Shown here piece after piece: positions 8,268-17,637 of a stretch of 64,000 nucleotides of DNA (positions are counted from its first letter, which is position 1; the number at the start of each line of letters is the position of its first letter). Made by a program: the position numbers and the translations under genes. The stretch is taken from NCBI RefSeq assembly GCF_014844035.1, contig NZ_CP062159.1:3472001-3536000 (forward strand), given 5' to 3'. The DNA comes from Flavobacterium sp. MDT1-60. Its GTDB lineage: Bacteria; Bacteroidota; Bacteroidia; Flavobacteriales; Flavobacteriaceae. The notes under the pieces are model-generated. The model saw nothing but the letters and a program-made list of their open reading frames with translations. It searched no databases and was not told where the DNA came from.

Positions 8268-10433
8268 ATGATCTGTATTACCGAAAAAACATTACAAGAC
8301 TTACAATTTCCAACGGTGCTCGAAACCATTTCAGCAGGCTGTAACACAGATATTGGAAAAGAAAAAGCTTTACAAATAACACCATTCAGAGATAAAGAAA
8401 CTTTGATGCAGGCTTTATTGCAGACATCAGAGTATGTTTCCTCATTTCAAAATAATAACGCCATTCCAAACCACGGATTTGACGCCATAACGCACGAAAT
8501 CAAATTCTTAGCCATTGAAGATAGCTTCCTGGAAGTAGGTAGTTTTAGAAAAATTGCTACTCTTTCATCAACATCGAATTTCTTGCTGAATTTCCTTAAA
8601 AAATTTGATGATTATTATCCTAACCTAAATGCAAGAGCTTCAAGAGTTGAATATACTAAAGATATTGTCACACTAATCGATGCCATTGTAGACAAATATG
8701 GCGAAATAAAAGACAATGCTTCTCCAGCTTTATTGAGCATTCGCCAGAATATGAATATTGTTCGTGGTAAAGTAAACCAAAGTTTTGGAGTTGCTCTTTC
8801 TCATAATAATAGCCTTGGTTATTTAGATGATATTAAAGAAAGTTTTGTTCAAAATCGTCGAGTATTGGCCGTTTTAGCCATGTACCGTCGTAAAGTAAAA
8901 GGTTCAATTTTAGGAAGTTCCAAAACGGGAAGTATTGCGTACATCGAACCGGAAGCTACTTTACAATATTCAAGAGAATTAGCGAATCTCGAATATGAGG
9001 AAAAAGAAGAAATCACCAGAATTCTAAAACAATTATCGAATCAGATTCGTCCCTATTTGCCTTTATTAATTGAATATCAGGATTTTTTAAGTGATATTGA
9101 TGTCGTTGCCGGAAAAGCAAAATATGCAAACAGAATCAACGGAATCTTACCAACAATTACTGAAGAAAGAAGATTGTTTTTCAGAGAAGCCTATCATCCG
9201 ATTTTGTATTTGAATAACAAACAAAAAAACGAAATTACGCATCCGCAAACTATTGAATTAAAACAAGATAACCGAATTATTGTAATTTCGGGACCGAATG
9301 CGGGCGGAAAAACCATTTCGCTTAAAACAGTTGGCTTATTGCAATTGATGTTACAATCTGGGATGCTGATTCCGGTTCACGAGCGTAGTGAAACTTTTTT
9401 GTTTGATAGAATTTTAACTGACATTGGAGACAACCAATCTATTGAAAATCACTTAAGTACTTATAGTTATCGATTAAAAAACATGAATTATTTCCTGAAA
9501 AAGTGCAACAAGAAAACCATGTTTTTAATTGATGAATTTGGTACAGGTTCTGATCCGGAATTAGGTGGAGCTTTGGCTGAAATTTTCCTGGAAGAATTCT
9601 ACCATCGTGAAGCATTCGGAATTATTACCACGCATTATTCAAACTTGAAAATTTTGGCTAACGAATTGCCTTTTGCTACAAATGCAAATATGATGTTTGA
9701 TGAAAAGTCATTGGAACCAATGTATAAACTAGCTTTAGGACAAGCTGGAAGTTCTTTTACTTTTGAGGTTGCACTTAAAAATGGTATTCCTTTTGGATTG
9801 ATCAATCGTGCCAAAAAGAAAATTGAAGTTGGTAAAGTACGTTTTGATAAAACCATTGCAACCCTTCAGAAAGAAAGATCTAAGCTTGAAAAAACTTCTA
9901 TAAATTTAAAAGAAGAAGAAACCCGAGCGCGTGAGGAAAGCAAGAAGATGGAAAACATCAATGTAAAAATTAAACAAAAACTGGAAAGCTATCAGGAATT
10001 ATATGACAGCAATCAAAAGACTATTTACATTGGTCAGAAAATCGAAGATATCTCAGAAAAATATTTCAACAACAAAAATAAAAAAGAACTTATCGGAGAA
10101 TTTTTGAAAATTATTGAAATTGAAAATTCAAAACGTAAAAAAGCAACTCCAAAAGAAGCCAAAGCCATAATCGAAAAGAAAAAGGAAGTTATTGCAGAAG
10201 TTTCTGTTCAGGTGGAAGAAATCCGACAAGAGAAAAAAGAGAAGAAACTTAAGCCTATTGTAGAAAAACCAAAACCTATTTTGAAAGTTGGTGATCGTGT
10301 AAGAATGTTAGACGGAAGATCAGTTGGAAGTATTGATTCAATAGAAAAAAATAAAGCAACAGTGAATTACGGAATATTTACTTCTAAAGTAAGTTTGGAT
10401 GAATTGGAATTTGTTGAGGCTGGGAAGAAATAA
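8268..10433 (+). CDS. MutS2-like ATPase without an Smr domain
   Basis: 721 residues. The N-terminal core and clamp helices (about 1-320) are followed by the MutS ATPase domain, with Walker A GPNAGGKTIS near residue 342 and Walker B FLIDEFGTGSDPE near 420. A long charged coiled coil (about 520-665) leads to a short C-terminal beta domain (LKVGDRVRMLDGRSVGSI). MutS2 proteins normally continue into a roughly 80-residue Smr nuclease domain, which is absent here, and the mismatch-reading domain of MutS1 is also absent. Known MutS2 roles are recombination control and rescue of collided ribosomes; which applies to this form is not shown by the sequence. Confidence 0.88.
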   Translation: MICITEKTLQDLQFPTVLETISAGCNTDIGKEKALQITPFRDKETLMQALLQTSEYVSSFQNNNAIPNHGFDAITHEIKFLAIEDSFLEVGSFRKIATLSSTSNFLLNFLKKFDDYYPNLNARASRVEYTKDIVTLIDAIVDKYGEIKDNASPALLSIRQNMNIVRGKVNQSFGVALSHNNSLGYLDDIKESFVQNRRVLAVLAMYRRKVKGSILGSSKTGSIAYIEPEATLQYSRELANLEYEEKEEITRILKQLSNQIRPYLPLLIEYQDFLSDIDVVAGKAKYANRINGILPTITEERRLFFREAYHPILYLNNKQKNEITHPQTIELKQDNRIIVISGPNAGGKTISLKTVGLLQLMLQSGMLIPVHERSETFLFDRILTDIGDNQSIENHLSTYSYRLKNMNYFLKKCNKKTMFLIDEFGTGSDPELGGALAEIFLEEFYHREAFGIITTHYSNLKILANELPFATNANMMFDEKSLEPMYKLALGQAGSSFTFEVALKNGIPFGLINRAKKKIEVGKVRFDKTIATLQKERSKLEKTSINLKEEETRAREESKKMENINVKIKQKLESYQELYDSNQKTIYIGQKIEDISEKYFNNKNKKELIGEFLKIIEIENSKRKKATPKEAKAIIEKKKEVIAEVSVQVEEIRQEKKEKKLKPIVEKPKPILKVGDRVRMLDGRSVGSIDSIEKNKATVNYGIFTSKVSLDELEFVEAGKK

Positions 10434-10460
10434 GTTTTCAGTCGCAGTGACAGTTTTCAG
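10433..10460. repeat. Dispersed intergenic word shared with 4626-4648
   Basis: The 15-bp word agttttcagtcgcag is identical to 4626-4640, followed by tgacag and then ttttcag. It overlaps the stop codon of the MutS2-like gene. The rest of the 260-bp gap up to 10693 is AT-rich and I see no gene in it. Confidence 0.65.
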
Positions 10461-10693
10461 ATCTGAAATTATGATGAAAAATCTTCAGAATTAAAATAAA
10501 GCGATTTAATGAAATATCTTTAAAAATATGAGAAAGAAGATTTGCAATTTTTTAAAATGGCTTAAAATAAATTTATGAAAGGCATTTTTGATTTGTAAAA
10601 TTTATTACAAATAAAATTTCAATAGATAAATCAAATAATTAAAAACTAATGAATTTTCAACACTAAAACAAAAAACTTGAAACTTTAATAGTA

Positions 10694-11119
10694 ATGACCG
10701 ACTTTCCATCAAATAAAAAAATTATCCTCTTTGACGGTGTTTGCAATTTATGCAATAGCGCCGTTCAGTTTGTCATCAAACATGATAAAAAAGATATTTT
10801 TCGATTTGTGGCTTTGCAATCAGAATTGGGAAATGAAATTTGCAAATACATTGGCGTTGATCAGACTAAAACTGACAGCATTATTTTATACAATCCTGGC
10901 GTTGCCTATTATTATAAATCTACTGCAGCTATAGAAATTGCAGAACAACTGGGAGGAATTTATAGTCTAATATCTATTTTTAAAATTTTCCCTGAGAAAC
11001 TCAGAAATTATATTTACGATTATATTGCTAAAAACAGATACAAATGGTATGGCAAAAAAGAAAGCTGTATGATTCCAACGCAGGAATTAAAGGCTAAGTT
11101 TTTAAATTCCAATATATAA
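10694..11119 (+). CDS. DCC-family thiol-disulfide oxidoreductase-like protein (DUF393)
   Basis: 141 residues with the family signature DGVCNLCNSAVQFV (D14, C17, C20), a downstream LQSELG segment and a YYKSTAAIEIAEQLGG helix, all typical of DUF393. The Cys-x-x-Cys and the thioredoxin-like fold suggest a redox function, but family activity is poorly established. No signal peptide, so probably cytosolic. It is a single gene facing ettA across a hairpin. Confidence 0.88.
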   Translation: MTDFPSNKKIILFDGVCNLCNSAVQFVIKHDKKDIFRFVALQSELGNEICKYIGVDQTKTDSIILYNPGVAYYYKSTAAIEIAEQLGGIYSLISIFKIFPEKLRNYIYDYIAKNRYKWYGKKESCMIPTQELKAKFLNSNI

Positions 11120-11191
11120 ATTCCAAATTCCAACTTTTGAGGAAATATTATTATTCGTCGTACGGAATGATATAGAATGAGAATAAACAAA

Positions 11192-11236
11192 AAAATCCCA
11201 AATTCAAATCTATTACAATTTAGAATTTGGGATTTT
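11192..11236. terminator. Bidirectional terminator-like hairpin (DCC gene / ettA)
   Basis: Perfect 14-bp arms 11192-11205 and 11223-11236 with A-rich 5' and T-rich 3' ends on both strands. It lies between convergent genes, fitting a bidirectional terminator. Confidence 0.7.
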
Positions 11237-11261
11237 AAAAATTGAAAATTACTTTAGAATA

Positions 11262-12953
11262 TTATCTAATTAACTTTCTGTATTTCAAACGTTTTGGAGT
11301 TAAATCACCACCTAAACGTTTCTTTTTGTTTTCTTCATATTCAGAGAAACCTCCTTCGAAATAGTAAACTTCAGAATCTCCTTCAAAAGCCAGAATGTGT
11401 GTACAAATTCTGTCTAAGAACCATCTGTCGTGCGAAATAATAACGGCACAACCAGCAAAATTTTCTAGACCTTCCTCAAGTGCACGAAGTGTATTTACAT
11501 CTAAATCATTCGTAGGCTCATCCAGTAAAAGCACGTTTCCTTCTTCTTTCAATGTCATTGCTAAATGCAAACGATTACGCTCACCACCAGAAAGCATTGA
11601 AACTTTCTTATTTTGCTCGCCTCCACCAAAGTTAAAACGTGATAAATAGGCTCTTGAATTTACTTGCTTTCCGCCCATCATAATCAATTCCTGACCATCT
11701 GCAAAGTTTTCCCAGATCGATTTATTTGGATCAATATTAGAGTGAGATTGATCTACATAGGCAATTTTTACAGTTTCTCCTACTGAAAATTCTCCACTAT
11801 CAGTTTTTTGCTCACCCATAATCATTTTGAAAATGGTTGATTTACCAGCACCGTTTGGCCCGATAATCCCAACAATTCCAGCTTGTGGCAAAGTGAAATT
11901 CAAATTATCATACAATAATTTATCACCAAAAGCTTTTGCAACATTCTTAGCTTCGATAACATTGGTTCCTAAACGTGGGCCGTTCGGGATATAGATTTCC
12001 AGATTTTCATCCAGTTGTTTTTGATCTTCGTTTAATAATTTATCGTAGTTCTGTAAACGTGCCTTTTGTTTGGTTTGACGACCTTTTGCTCCTTGACGAA
12101 CCCAGTCCAACTCACGTTCTAACGTTTTTCTACGTTTCGAAGCTACTTTTTCTTCTTGCGCCATACGAGTTGATTTTTGATCTAACCAGGAAGAATAATT
12201 CCCTTTCCACGGAATACCTTCTCCTCTATCCAACTCTAAAATCCAACCGGCAACATTATCAAGGAAATATCTATCGTGCGTTACAGCAATTACGGTTCCG
12301 GCGTATTGCGCTAAATGTTGCTCTAACCAAAGTACAGATTCAGCATCTAAGTGGTTGGTTGGCTCATCAAGCAACAATACATCTGGTTGTTGCAACAACA
12401 AACGACATAAAGCAACACGACGACGCTCACCACCTGAAAGGTTTTTAATTGGCGTATCTCCTTCAGGAGTACGCAAAGCATCCATTGCAATTTCAAGTTT
12501 AGTATCTATTTCCCACGCACCAAGAGCATCAATTTTGTCTTGCAAAGCAGCCTGACGATCCATTAACTTATCCATTTTATCCTGATCTTCGTAGTTTTCA
12601 GGAAGACCAAATAAATCGTTAATTTGATTGTATTCTTCTAAAACTGCCATTGTTTCAGCAGCTCCTTCACGAACAATTTCTATAACTGTTTTTGAATCAT
12701 CAAGAATTGGTTCCTGCTCTAAATAACCTACAGTATAACCTGGTTGAAAAACAACATCACCCTGATAATTTTTATCTACTCCGGCAATAATTTTCAAAAG
12801 AGAAGATTTTCCAGAACCATTAAGACCCAAAATACCAATTTTTGCTCCGTAAAAGAAACTCAAATAAATGTTCTTAAGTACTGGTTTGTCTGCTCCCTGA
12901 TAGGTTTTACTCAATTTTTGCATCGAGAAAATTACTTTCTTATCGTCTGACAT
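11262..12953 (-). CDS. ettA: Energy-dependent translational throttle protein EttA (ABC-F)
   Basis: 563 residues with tandem ATP-binding cassettes and no membrane segments, the ABC-F layout. Cassette 1 has GLNGSGKSSLLKI and LSGGERRRVAL with LLLDEPTNHLD; cassette 2 has GPNGAGKSTIFKM and LSGGERNRLHL with LLLDEPTNDLD. The linker between cassettes carries the basic P-site tRNA interaction motif region (ERELDWVRQGAKGRQTKQKA). EttA binds the ribosomal E site and gates the first elongation step according to ADP/ATP. Length and linker favour EttA over the Uup or antibiotic-resistance branches. Confidence 0.93.
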   Translation of the reverse strand: MSDDKKVIFSMQKLSKTYQGADKPVLKNIYLSFFYGAKIGILGLNGSGKSSLLKIIAGVDKNYQGDVVFQPGYTVGYLEQEPILDDSKTVIEIVREGAAETMAVLEEYNQINDLFGLPENYEDQDKMDKLMDRQAALQDKIDALGAWEIDTKLEIAMDALRTPEGDTPIKNLSGGERRRVALCRLLLQQPDVLLLDEPTNHLDAESVLWLEQHLAQYAGTVIAVTHDRYFLDNVAGWILELDRGEGIPWKGNYSSWLDQKSTRMAQEEKVASKRRKTLERELDWVRQGAKGRQTKQKARLQNYDKLLNEDQKQLDENLEIYIPNGPRLGTNVIEAKNVAKAFGDKLLYDNLNFTLPQAGIVGIIGPNGAGKSTIFKMIMGEQKTDSGEFSVGETVKIAYVDQSHSNIDPNKSIWENFADGQELIMMGGKQVNSRAYLSRFNFGGGEQNKKVSMLSGGERNRLHLAMTLKEEGNVLLLDEPTNDLDVNTLRALEEGLENFAGCAVIISHDRWFLDRICTHILAFEGDSEVYYFEGGFSEYEENKKKRLGGDLTPKRLKYRKLIR

Positions 12954-13021
12954 TTTTTATGTTTTTATTTTAATTAATTATTTTCTATTGACTTTTAATA
13001 TTGTTATTGCAATTAATTTTG

Positions 13022-13204
13022 CTAAACTCTTCCTTTCAATGCATTAAAAACCCAGGCATTAGCAAAAAATCCAACACCAACGGCTACAAATCCCCACCCT
13101 GATACTTCGCTGTATCTAAAAGCGCCAAGACCAATAAGCAACAATCCCATAAGTATCATTATAAAAGTAGCCCATCCTAAAACGGTATTTTTATTCATTC
13201 CCAT
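13022..13204 (-). CDS. CAL67264-family small membrane protein
   Basis: 60 residues with two transmembrane segments (about 8-26 and 34-52), reading NKNTVLGWATFIMILMG and later GFFANAWVFNAL. It matches a small Bacteroidota membrane protein family named CAL67264 of unknown role. The start could be Met1 or Met3. It is transcribed in the same direction as holA (upstream) and ettA (downstream). Confidence 0.8.
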   Translation of the reverse strand: MGMNKNTVLGWATFIMILMGLLLIGLGAFRYSEVSGWGFVAVGVGFFANAWVFNALKGRV

Positions 13205-13270
13205 AATTGTAATAATTATTTTTTAATGTGATTTATTTTTAGAAGTGCAAATATCGTGAATTTTCACGGC

Positions 13271-14275
13271 TTAATTAAATATTTTATACAGCATTTCTTT
13301 AAGCAAATCTGATTGTGGTAAAGCATTTGCGCCAACACCTTTGCTTTTAACATCGACATCACGCAAAGCGCCAACAATCTGACTCACTTTTCGCATTGGG
13401 TAATTTTTTATAGCCAAATCATATTCCTTTAAAAAATACGGATTTACGCCAATTGCCGAAGCCACATTTTTTGGGTTTTTATCTTTTAAGCCATGATACT
13501 TTAATAGTTGTACAAAAAATCCAAAAACCAATCCGGTCGTCATTACCAATGGATATTCTTTAGGATTATGAGCGAAATTCTCTGCAATCTTATATGCCTT
13601 CAACTGATTACGCTCGCCAATCGCTTTTCGAAGTTCAAAAACATTATAATCTTTGCTAAAACCAATATTTTCCTCGATATGTTGCGGTGTAATTACAGTC
13701 CCTTGCGGTAAAATAATTTGCAGTTTTTCTAATTCATTATTTATCTTACTCAAATCGGTTCCTAAGAACTCTACCAGCATAGCATTTGCTTTAGGGTCAA
13801 TGGTATATTTTTTTCCGGCAAGAATTCGCTTTATCCAATCACCTACCTGATTTTCATACAATTTTTTACTCTCGTAAATGATTCCATTTTGTGCTAATAA
13901 TTTGGTTACTTTTTTTCGTTTATCAAGTGTTTTGTATTTATAACAAAAAACCAAAACTGTCGTTTCCATTGGATTATTTACGTACGATTCAATTTTATCT
14001 ATTGTTCTGGATAAATCTTGTGCCTCTTTCACAATAACAACCTGACGGTCAGCCATCATAGGATAGCGCTTGGCCGTTGAAACAATATCTTCAACAGAAA
14101 CATCTCTCCCGTACAAAACTGTTTGATTGAATCCTTTCTCTTCTTCAGAGAGTACATTCTGCTCAATATATTCCGATAATTTATCAATGTAATAAGGCTC
14201 TTCCCCCATTAAAAAATAAATCGGTTTTATATTTCCAGCCTTGATATCATTAACAATTTTTACAACTTCATCCAT
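13271..14275 (-). CDS. holA: DNA polymerase III delta subunit
   Basis: 334 residues, normal for HolA. It begins with the typical IKAGNIKPIYFLMGEEPYYIDKL segment, contains the FELRKAIGERN helix of the lid/collar junction and a C-terminal collar domain. Delta is the clamp-loader subunit that opens the beta clamp. It is transcribed divergently from the HsdR_N-domain gene across a short region carrying a palindrome. Confidence 0.92.
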   Translation of the reverse strand: MDEVVKIVNDIKAGNIKPIYFLMGEEPYYIDKLSEYIEQNVLSEEEKGFNQTVLYGRDVSVEDIVSTAKRYPMMADRQVVIVKEAQDLSRTIDKIESYVNNPMETTVLVFCYKYKTLDKRKKVTKLLAQNGIIYESKKLYENQVGDWIKRILAGKKYTIDPKANAMLVEFLGTDLSKINNELEKLQIILPQGTVITPQHIEENIGFSKDYNVFELRKAIGERNQLKAYKIAENFAHNPKEYPLVMTTGLVFGFFVQLLKYHGLKDKNPKNVASAIGVNPYFLKEYDLAIKNYPMRKVSQIVGALRDVDVKSKGVGANALPQSDLLKEMLYKIFN

Positions 14276-14290
14276 TCAAATCTTTTATTT

Positions 14291-14346
14291 CAGGTTTCAA
14301 GTTTCAGGTTGGTTTCAATAACTTGAAACTTTAAACTTGAAACCTG
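14291..14346. repeat. Palindrome in a divergent promoter region (holA / HsdR_N gene)
   Basis: Perfect 14-bp arms 14291-14304 and 14333-14346 (caggtttcaagttt), with extra copies of the word gtttca/tgaaac between. It lies between two divergent genes, so it cannot be a terminator for either; it must be a regulatory site or a neutral repeat. Confidence 0.75.
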
Positions 14347-14370
14347 AAACTATTTTAATATTTTTGCTTT

Positions 14371-14823
14371 ATGCAACGATTAAATTTTCCAATCTATCCT
14401 TTTCGATTCAAAAATAGCGAAAATAAAGTGTCTATTTTTGATGAAATCAGAAAAAAATTTATCATTCTTACTCCAGAAGAATGGGTTCGTCAGCACGTTG
14501 TTCATTATTTAATGAATGAGAAAAAATATCCCAAATCACTCATAAACGTAGAGAAAGTTTTAACAGTCAATGGCTTACGAAAAAGGTATGATGTTGTAGT
14601 ATTCAATTCTGATGGCTCTATACATATATTAGTAGAATGCAAAGCGCCAGAAGTGAAAATATCACAGGCAACTTTTGACCAAATTGCCCGTTACAATATG
14701 ACAATGCAGGCACGGTTTTTGAAAGTCACAAACGGTCTGAATCATTTTTATTGTCAGATGGATTTTGAAAACGAAAAATATGAGTTTTTAAAATCATTAC
14801 CGGATTACAAGGAAATTTATTAA
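14371..14823 (+). CDS. Stand-alone HsdR N-terminal (PD-(D/E)XK) domain protein
   Basis: 150 residues corresponding to the N-terminal nuclease domain of type I restriction HsdR subunits, with D74 in RYDVVVFN and E89-x-K91 in ILVECKAP forming an intact PD-(D/E)XK set, then a conserved Q/R helix (ATFDQIARYN). No hsdM, hsdS or motor domain is nearby, so it is not a restriction system. I recall similar solo genes next to holA in other Flavobacteria, which suggests a housekeeping role in DNA repair or processing. That role is an inference. Confidence 0.8.
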   Translation: MQRLNFPIYPFRFKNSENKVSIFDEIRKKFIILTPEEWVRQHVVHYLMNEKKYPKSLINVEKVLTVNGLRKRYDVVVFNSDGSIHILVECKAPEVKISQATFDQIARYNMTMQARFLKVTNGLNHFYCQMDFENEKYEFLKSLPDYKEIY

Positions 14824-14842
14824 ATTATAACATCAAATACTT

Positions 14843-15862
14843 TTGGATAAAATAGCAGTTGTCATTTTAAATTGGAATGGAAAAAAATTGCTTGAGCAGT
14901 TTTTACCTTCAGTTCTTCAATTTTCAGCAGAAGCTACTATATATGTAGCCGATAATGCTTCTACAGACGATTCCATACATTTCGTCAAACAAAATTTTCC
15001 ATCTATAAAAATTATCCAAAATAATGGCAATCATGGTTTTGCAAAAGGCTATAATGATGCTTTAAAGGAGGTAAATGCCGAAATATATGCTTTGGTCAAT
15101 TCGGATATTGAAGTGACAGAAAATTGGCTTAAACCAATACTCGAAACTTTTGATACTGAAAAACAAACTGCTATTATTCAGCCTAAAATTCTTGATTTTA
15201 AAAACAAGGAATATTTTGAATATGCAGGCGCTGCAGGTGGATTTATTGATAAATATGGTTTTCCTTATTGTAGAGGACGTATTTTTGATACCATTGAAAA
15301 AGATAATGGGCAGTATGATGATAACTGTGAATTATTCTGGGCTTCCGGAGCCTGTTTCTTTATCCGGAAAGAAGTATATGATGAATTGAAAGGTTTTGAT
15401 GAAAGCTTTTTTGCACATCAGGAAGAAATTGATTTATGCTGGCGTGCTGCAAACGAAGGACATATTATTAAGTACAACTCAAAATCAATAGTTTATCATG
15501 TTGGAGGTGCAACATTACAACAAGGAAATCCGAAAAAGACATTTTTAAATTTTAGGAATTCATTGTTAATGCTTGTAAAAAATCTGCCTAAAAAAGGGTT
15601 GTTTTTTAGGATTTTCTTCCGAATGATTTTGGATGGAATCGCTGGCATCCGTTTTCTTACACAAGGAAAATTCAGCCATACTTTAGCAATTTTAAAGGCA
15701 CATTTTTCTTTTTATTGTATATCTTTAAAATATCTTCGGGAAAGAAAAGATTTTCAAATACAGCAATACTATACCGTAAAAAGTATCGTTTACCTATATT
15801 ACATTAAGAGATTGACTGTATTTAAAGAAATCTTTAACAGTAATCAAAATATTAAAAACTAA
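14843..15862 (+). CDS. Family 2 glycosyltransferase
   Basis: 339 residues from a TTG start at 14843; no in-frame ATG precedes the conserved VVILNWNG strand, so TTG is required. GT-A fold motifs are ADNASTDDS, NSDIEV (metal-binding acidic residue D88) and a later EEIDLCWRAANEG acceptor-site motif, as in rhamnosyl-/galactofuranosyl-type transferases. Hydrophobic helices near the C-terminus suggest membrane association. It lies 19 bp after the HsdR_N gene and is likely co-transcribed with it. The acceptor polymer is unknown. Confidence 0.88.
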   Translation: MDKIAVVILNWNGKKLLEQFLPSVLQFSAEATIYVADNASTDDSIHFVKQNFPSIKIIQNNGNHGFAKGYNDALKEVNAEIYALVNSDIEVTENWLKPILETFDTEKQTAIIQPKILDFKNKEYFEYAGAAGGFIDKYGFPYCRGRIFDTIEKDNGQYDDNCELFWASGACFFIRKEVYDELKGFDESFFAHQEEIDLCWRAANEGHIIKYNSKSIVYHVGGATLQQGNPKKTFLNFRNSLLMLVKNLPKKGLFFRIFFRMILDGIAGIRFLTQGKFSHTLAILKAHFSFYCISLKYLRERKDFQIQQYYTVKSIVYLYYIKRLTVFKEIFNSNQNIKN

Positions 15863-15867
15863 ATTTG
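15860..15867 (+). promoter_or_regulatory. -7 promoter element for the OmpA-family gene
   Basis: TAAATTTG matches TAnnTTTG, overlaps the glycosyltransferase stop codon and ends 29 bp before the ATG at 15897. There is no obvious -33 box. Confidence 0.4.
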
Positions 15868-15896
15868 TAATCAACGTTTAATTAAATAAAATACCT

Positions 15897-16730
15897 ATGA
15901 GAAAAATAGTTATCGCACTATCAGTATTAATGGCCTTAACTTCGTGTGTATCAAAAAAGCAATACGCAGCATTAGAAGCTAAGAACAAAGAGACACAAGA
16001 TTTATTAAACTCCTGCACAGTTAAATTAAATTCTTGTTTAGAAGAAAAAGCAGGATTAGCAGCTACAGCTGAAAGTTATAAAGCACACAATCAAGACTTA
16101 ATAAACAGTTCTAAAGATTTAACTGTATTAACTACTAAAGGAGCTGAAAACCTTGAAAAATCTTTAGAGAGTTTAAAAGAAAAAGATTTAAAAATCTCTA
16201 GACTTCAGGATGCCTTAACTAAAAAAGACAGTGTGACATTAGCATTAGTTACAAGTTTAAAAGGTGCTGTTGGAATCAACGATCCGGATATCGAAATCAA
16301 TGTTGAAAAAGGAGTTGTATTTATTTCTATCGCAGATAAATTATTATTTAAAAGTGGTAGCTATGAAGTAAGTGATAAAGCAAAATCTGTTTTAGCAAAA
16401 GTTGCAAAAGTAGTTAACGACAAACCAGATTTTGAGTGTATGGTTGAAGGTCATACTGATGATGTTCCATACAAAAGCAATGGTATAATTCTAGACAACT
16501 GGGATTTAAGTGTTAAACGTTCTACTTCTATTGTACGTGTATTAACAAATGATCTTGGAGTTAACCCTGCAAAATTAATTGCTGCTGGTAGAAGTTCATA
16601 TGTACCTTTAGTTGCAAATGATAGCGCTGAAAACAAAGCACGTAACAGAAGAACTCGTATCGTTGTTATGCCAAAAATCGATCAATTCTATGATATGATT
16701 GAAAAAGAAATGAAAAAACAAGCTAAATAA
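15897..16730 (+). CDS. OmpA-family peptidoglycan-binding lipoprotein
   Basis: 277 residues. A lipoprotein signal peptide ends in LTSC (C17), a coiled-coil region spans about 20-120, and a C-terminal OmpA domain (about 125-270) holds the peptidoglycan-binding motif VEGHTDDVPY and NRRTRIVV. There is no N-terminal beta barrel, so this is a lipid-anchored tether linking the outer membrane to the wall, like Pal or YiaD. A strong terminator follows directly. Confidence 0.92.
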   Translation: MRKIVIALSVLMALTSCVSKKQYAALEAKNKETQDLLNSCTVKLNSCLEEKAGLAATAESYKAHNQDLINSSKDLTVLTTKGAENLEKSLESLKEKDLKISRLQDALTKKDSVTLALVTSLKGAVGINDPDIEINVEKGVVFISIADKLLFKSGSYEVSDKAKSVLAKVAKVVNDKPDFECMVEGHTDDVPYKSNGIILDNWDLSVKRSTSIVRVLTNDLGVNPAKLIAAGRSSYVPLVANDSAENKARNRRTRIVVMPKIDQFYDMIEKEMKKQAK

Positions 16731-16755
16731 TTAGCTTAAACATTTTTATAAATAC

Positions 16756-16785
16756 AAAAAGCAGGTCTAGTGACCTGCTTTTTTT
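16756..16785 (+). terminator. Rho-independent terminator after the OmpA lipoprotein gene
   Basis: A GC-containing stem gcaggtc/gacctgc (16761-16767 with 16772-16778) and a TAGT loop, extended by A5/T7 tracts. This is a classical terminator for the plus-strand gene; the A-tract also allows minus-strand function. Confidence 0.9.
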
Positions 16786-16916
16786 GTATTCTTAATCCTT
16801 TTAATACGGCAATTAATGCGAATCAAGAACAACATTATTTTTAATTAACTAACTAAATTTTAACTATCCTAAAGTTAGTTATTTATTTTTAACTTTTATG
16901 CAATTTCAGTTTTTTT

Positions 16917-17537
16917 TTACAAAATATCAATATCTCCTTTTCCTTCCCTTACAATTACCGGCTCATGTTCAGATAAATCAATAATTGTCGACCCTACATT
17001 GTCACCATAACCGCCATCAATTACCATATCAACAAGGTTCTGCCATTTCTCAAAAATCAATTCTGGATCTGTTGTATATTCAATAACATCATCTTCATCA
17101 CGAATAGAGGTTGAAACTATCGGATTTCCTAATTGACGCACAATTTCAAGAACAATGTTATTATCCGGAACACGAATTCCGACAGTTGTTTTCTTTTTAA
17201 ATTCTTTTGGTAAATTATTATTTCCTGGTAAAATAAAAGTATAAGGACCAGGTAATGCTCTTTTCAAAATTTTAAAAGTTGCAGTATCAATTTGTCTTAC
17301 ATAATCTGATAAATTGCTCAAATCATGACAAATAAAAGAGAAGTTTGCTTTTTCTAATTTTACTCCTTTAATTTTGGCAATTTTTTCTAAAGCACGTGAA
17401 TTGGTAATATCACAACCTAAACCATAAACAGTATCAGTTGGATAAATTACTAAACCACCATTTTGCAAAACCTTCACCACTTTTGCAATTGCTGCTTCAT
17501 TTGGTTTATCAGGATATATTTTTATAAATTCGGCCAT
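16917..17537 (-). CDS. L-threonylcarbamoyladenylate synthase (TsaC/Sua5/YciO family)
   Basis: 206 residues, a single YrdC domain without the extra C-terminal Sua5 domain. Visible motifs are GGLVIYPTDTVYGLGCD, KGVKLEKANFSFIC, PGPYTFILPG and VGIRVPDN. The enzyme makes threonylcarbamoyl-AMP for t6A37 of tRNA, the step before TsaBDE transfer. The KGVKLEKANFSF segment, in place of KxR and related residues of canonical TsaC, resembles the YciO branch, so activity is likely but not certain. It is transcribed in the same direction as, and downstream of, the UvrD-like helicase gene. Confidence 0.82.
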   Translation of the reverse strand: MAEFIKIYPDKPNEAAIAKVVKVLQNGGLVIYPTDTVYGLGCDITNSRALEKIAKIKGVKLEKANFSFICHDLSNLSDYVRQIDTATFKILKRALPGPYTFILPGNNNLPKEFKKKTTVGIRVPDNNIVLEIVRQLGNPIVSTSIRDEDDVIEYTTDPELIFEKWQNLVDMVIDGGYGDNVGSTIIDLSEHEPVIVREGKGDIDIL

Positions 17538-17637
17538 TTTCTTTTAGAATAAAGATGTTAGATTATAGAATAAAGACTTCTCTTTACTTCTTTTAAAATT
17601 TTAATTGTATACATACTCATGCCACAGGCAAACAAAT

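Noticed and set aside
14371-14823. Type I restriction system
   Set aside because: Only the HsdR N-terminal domain is present; no methylase, specificity or motor subunit nearby.
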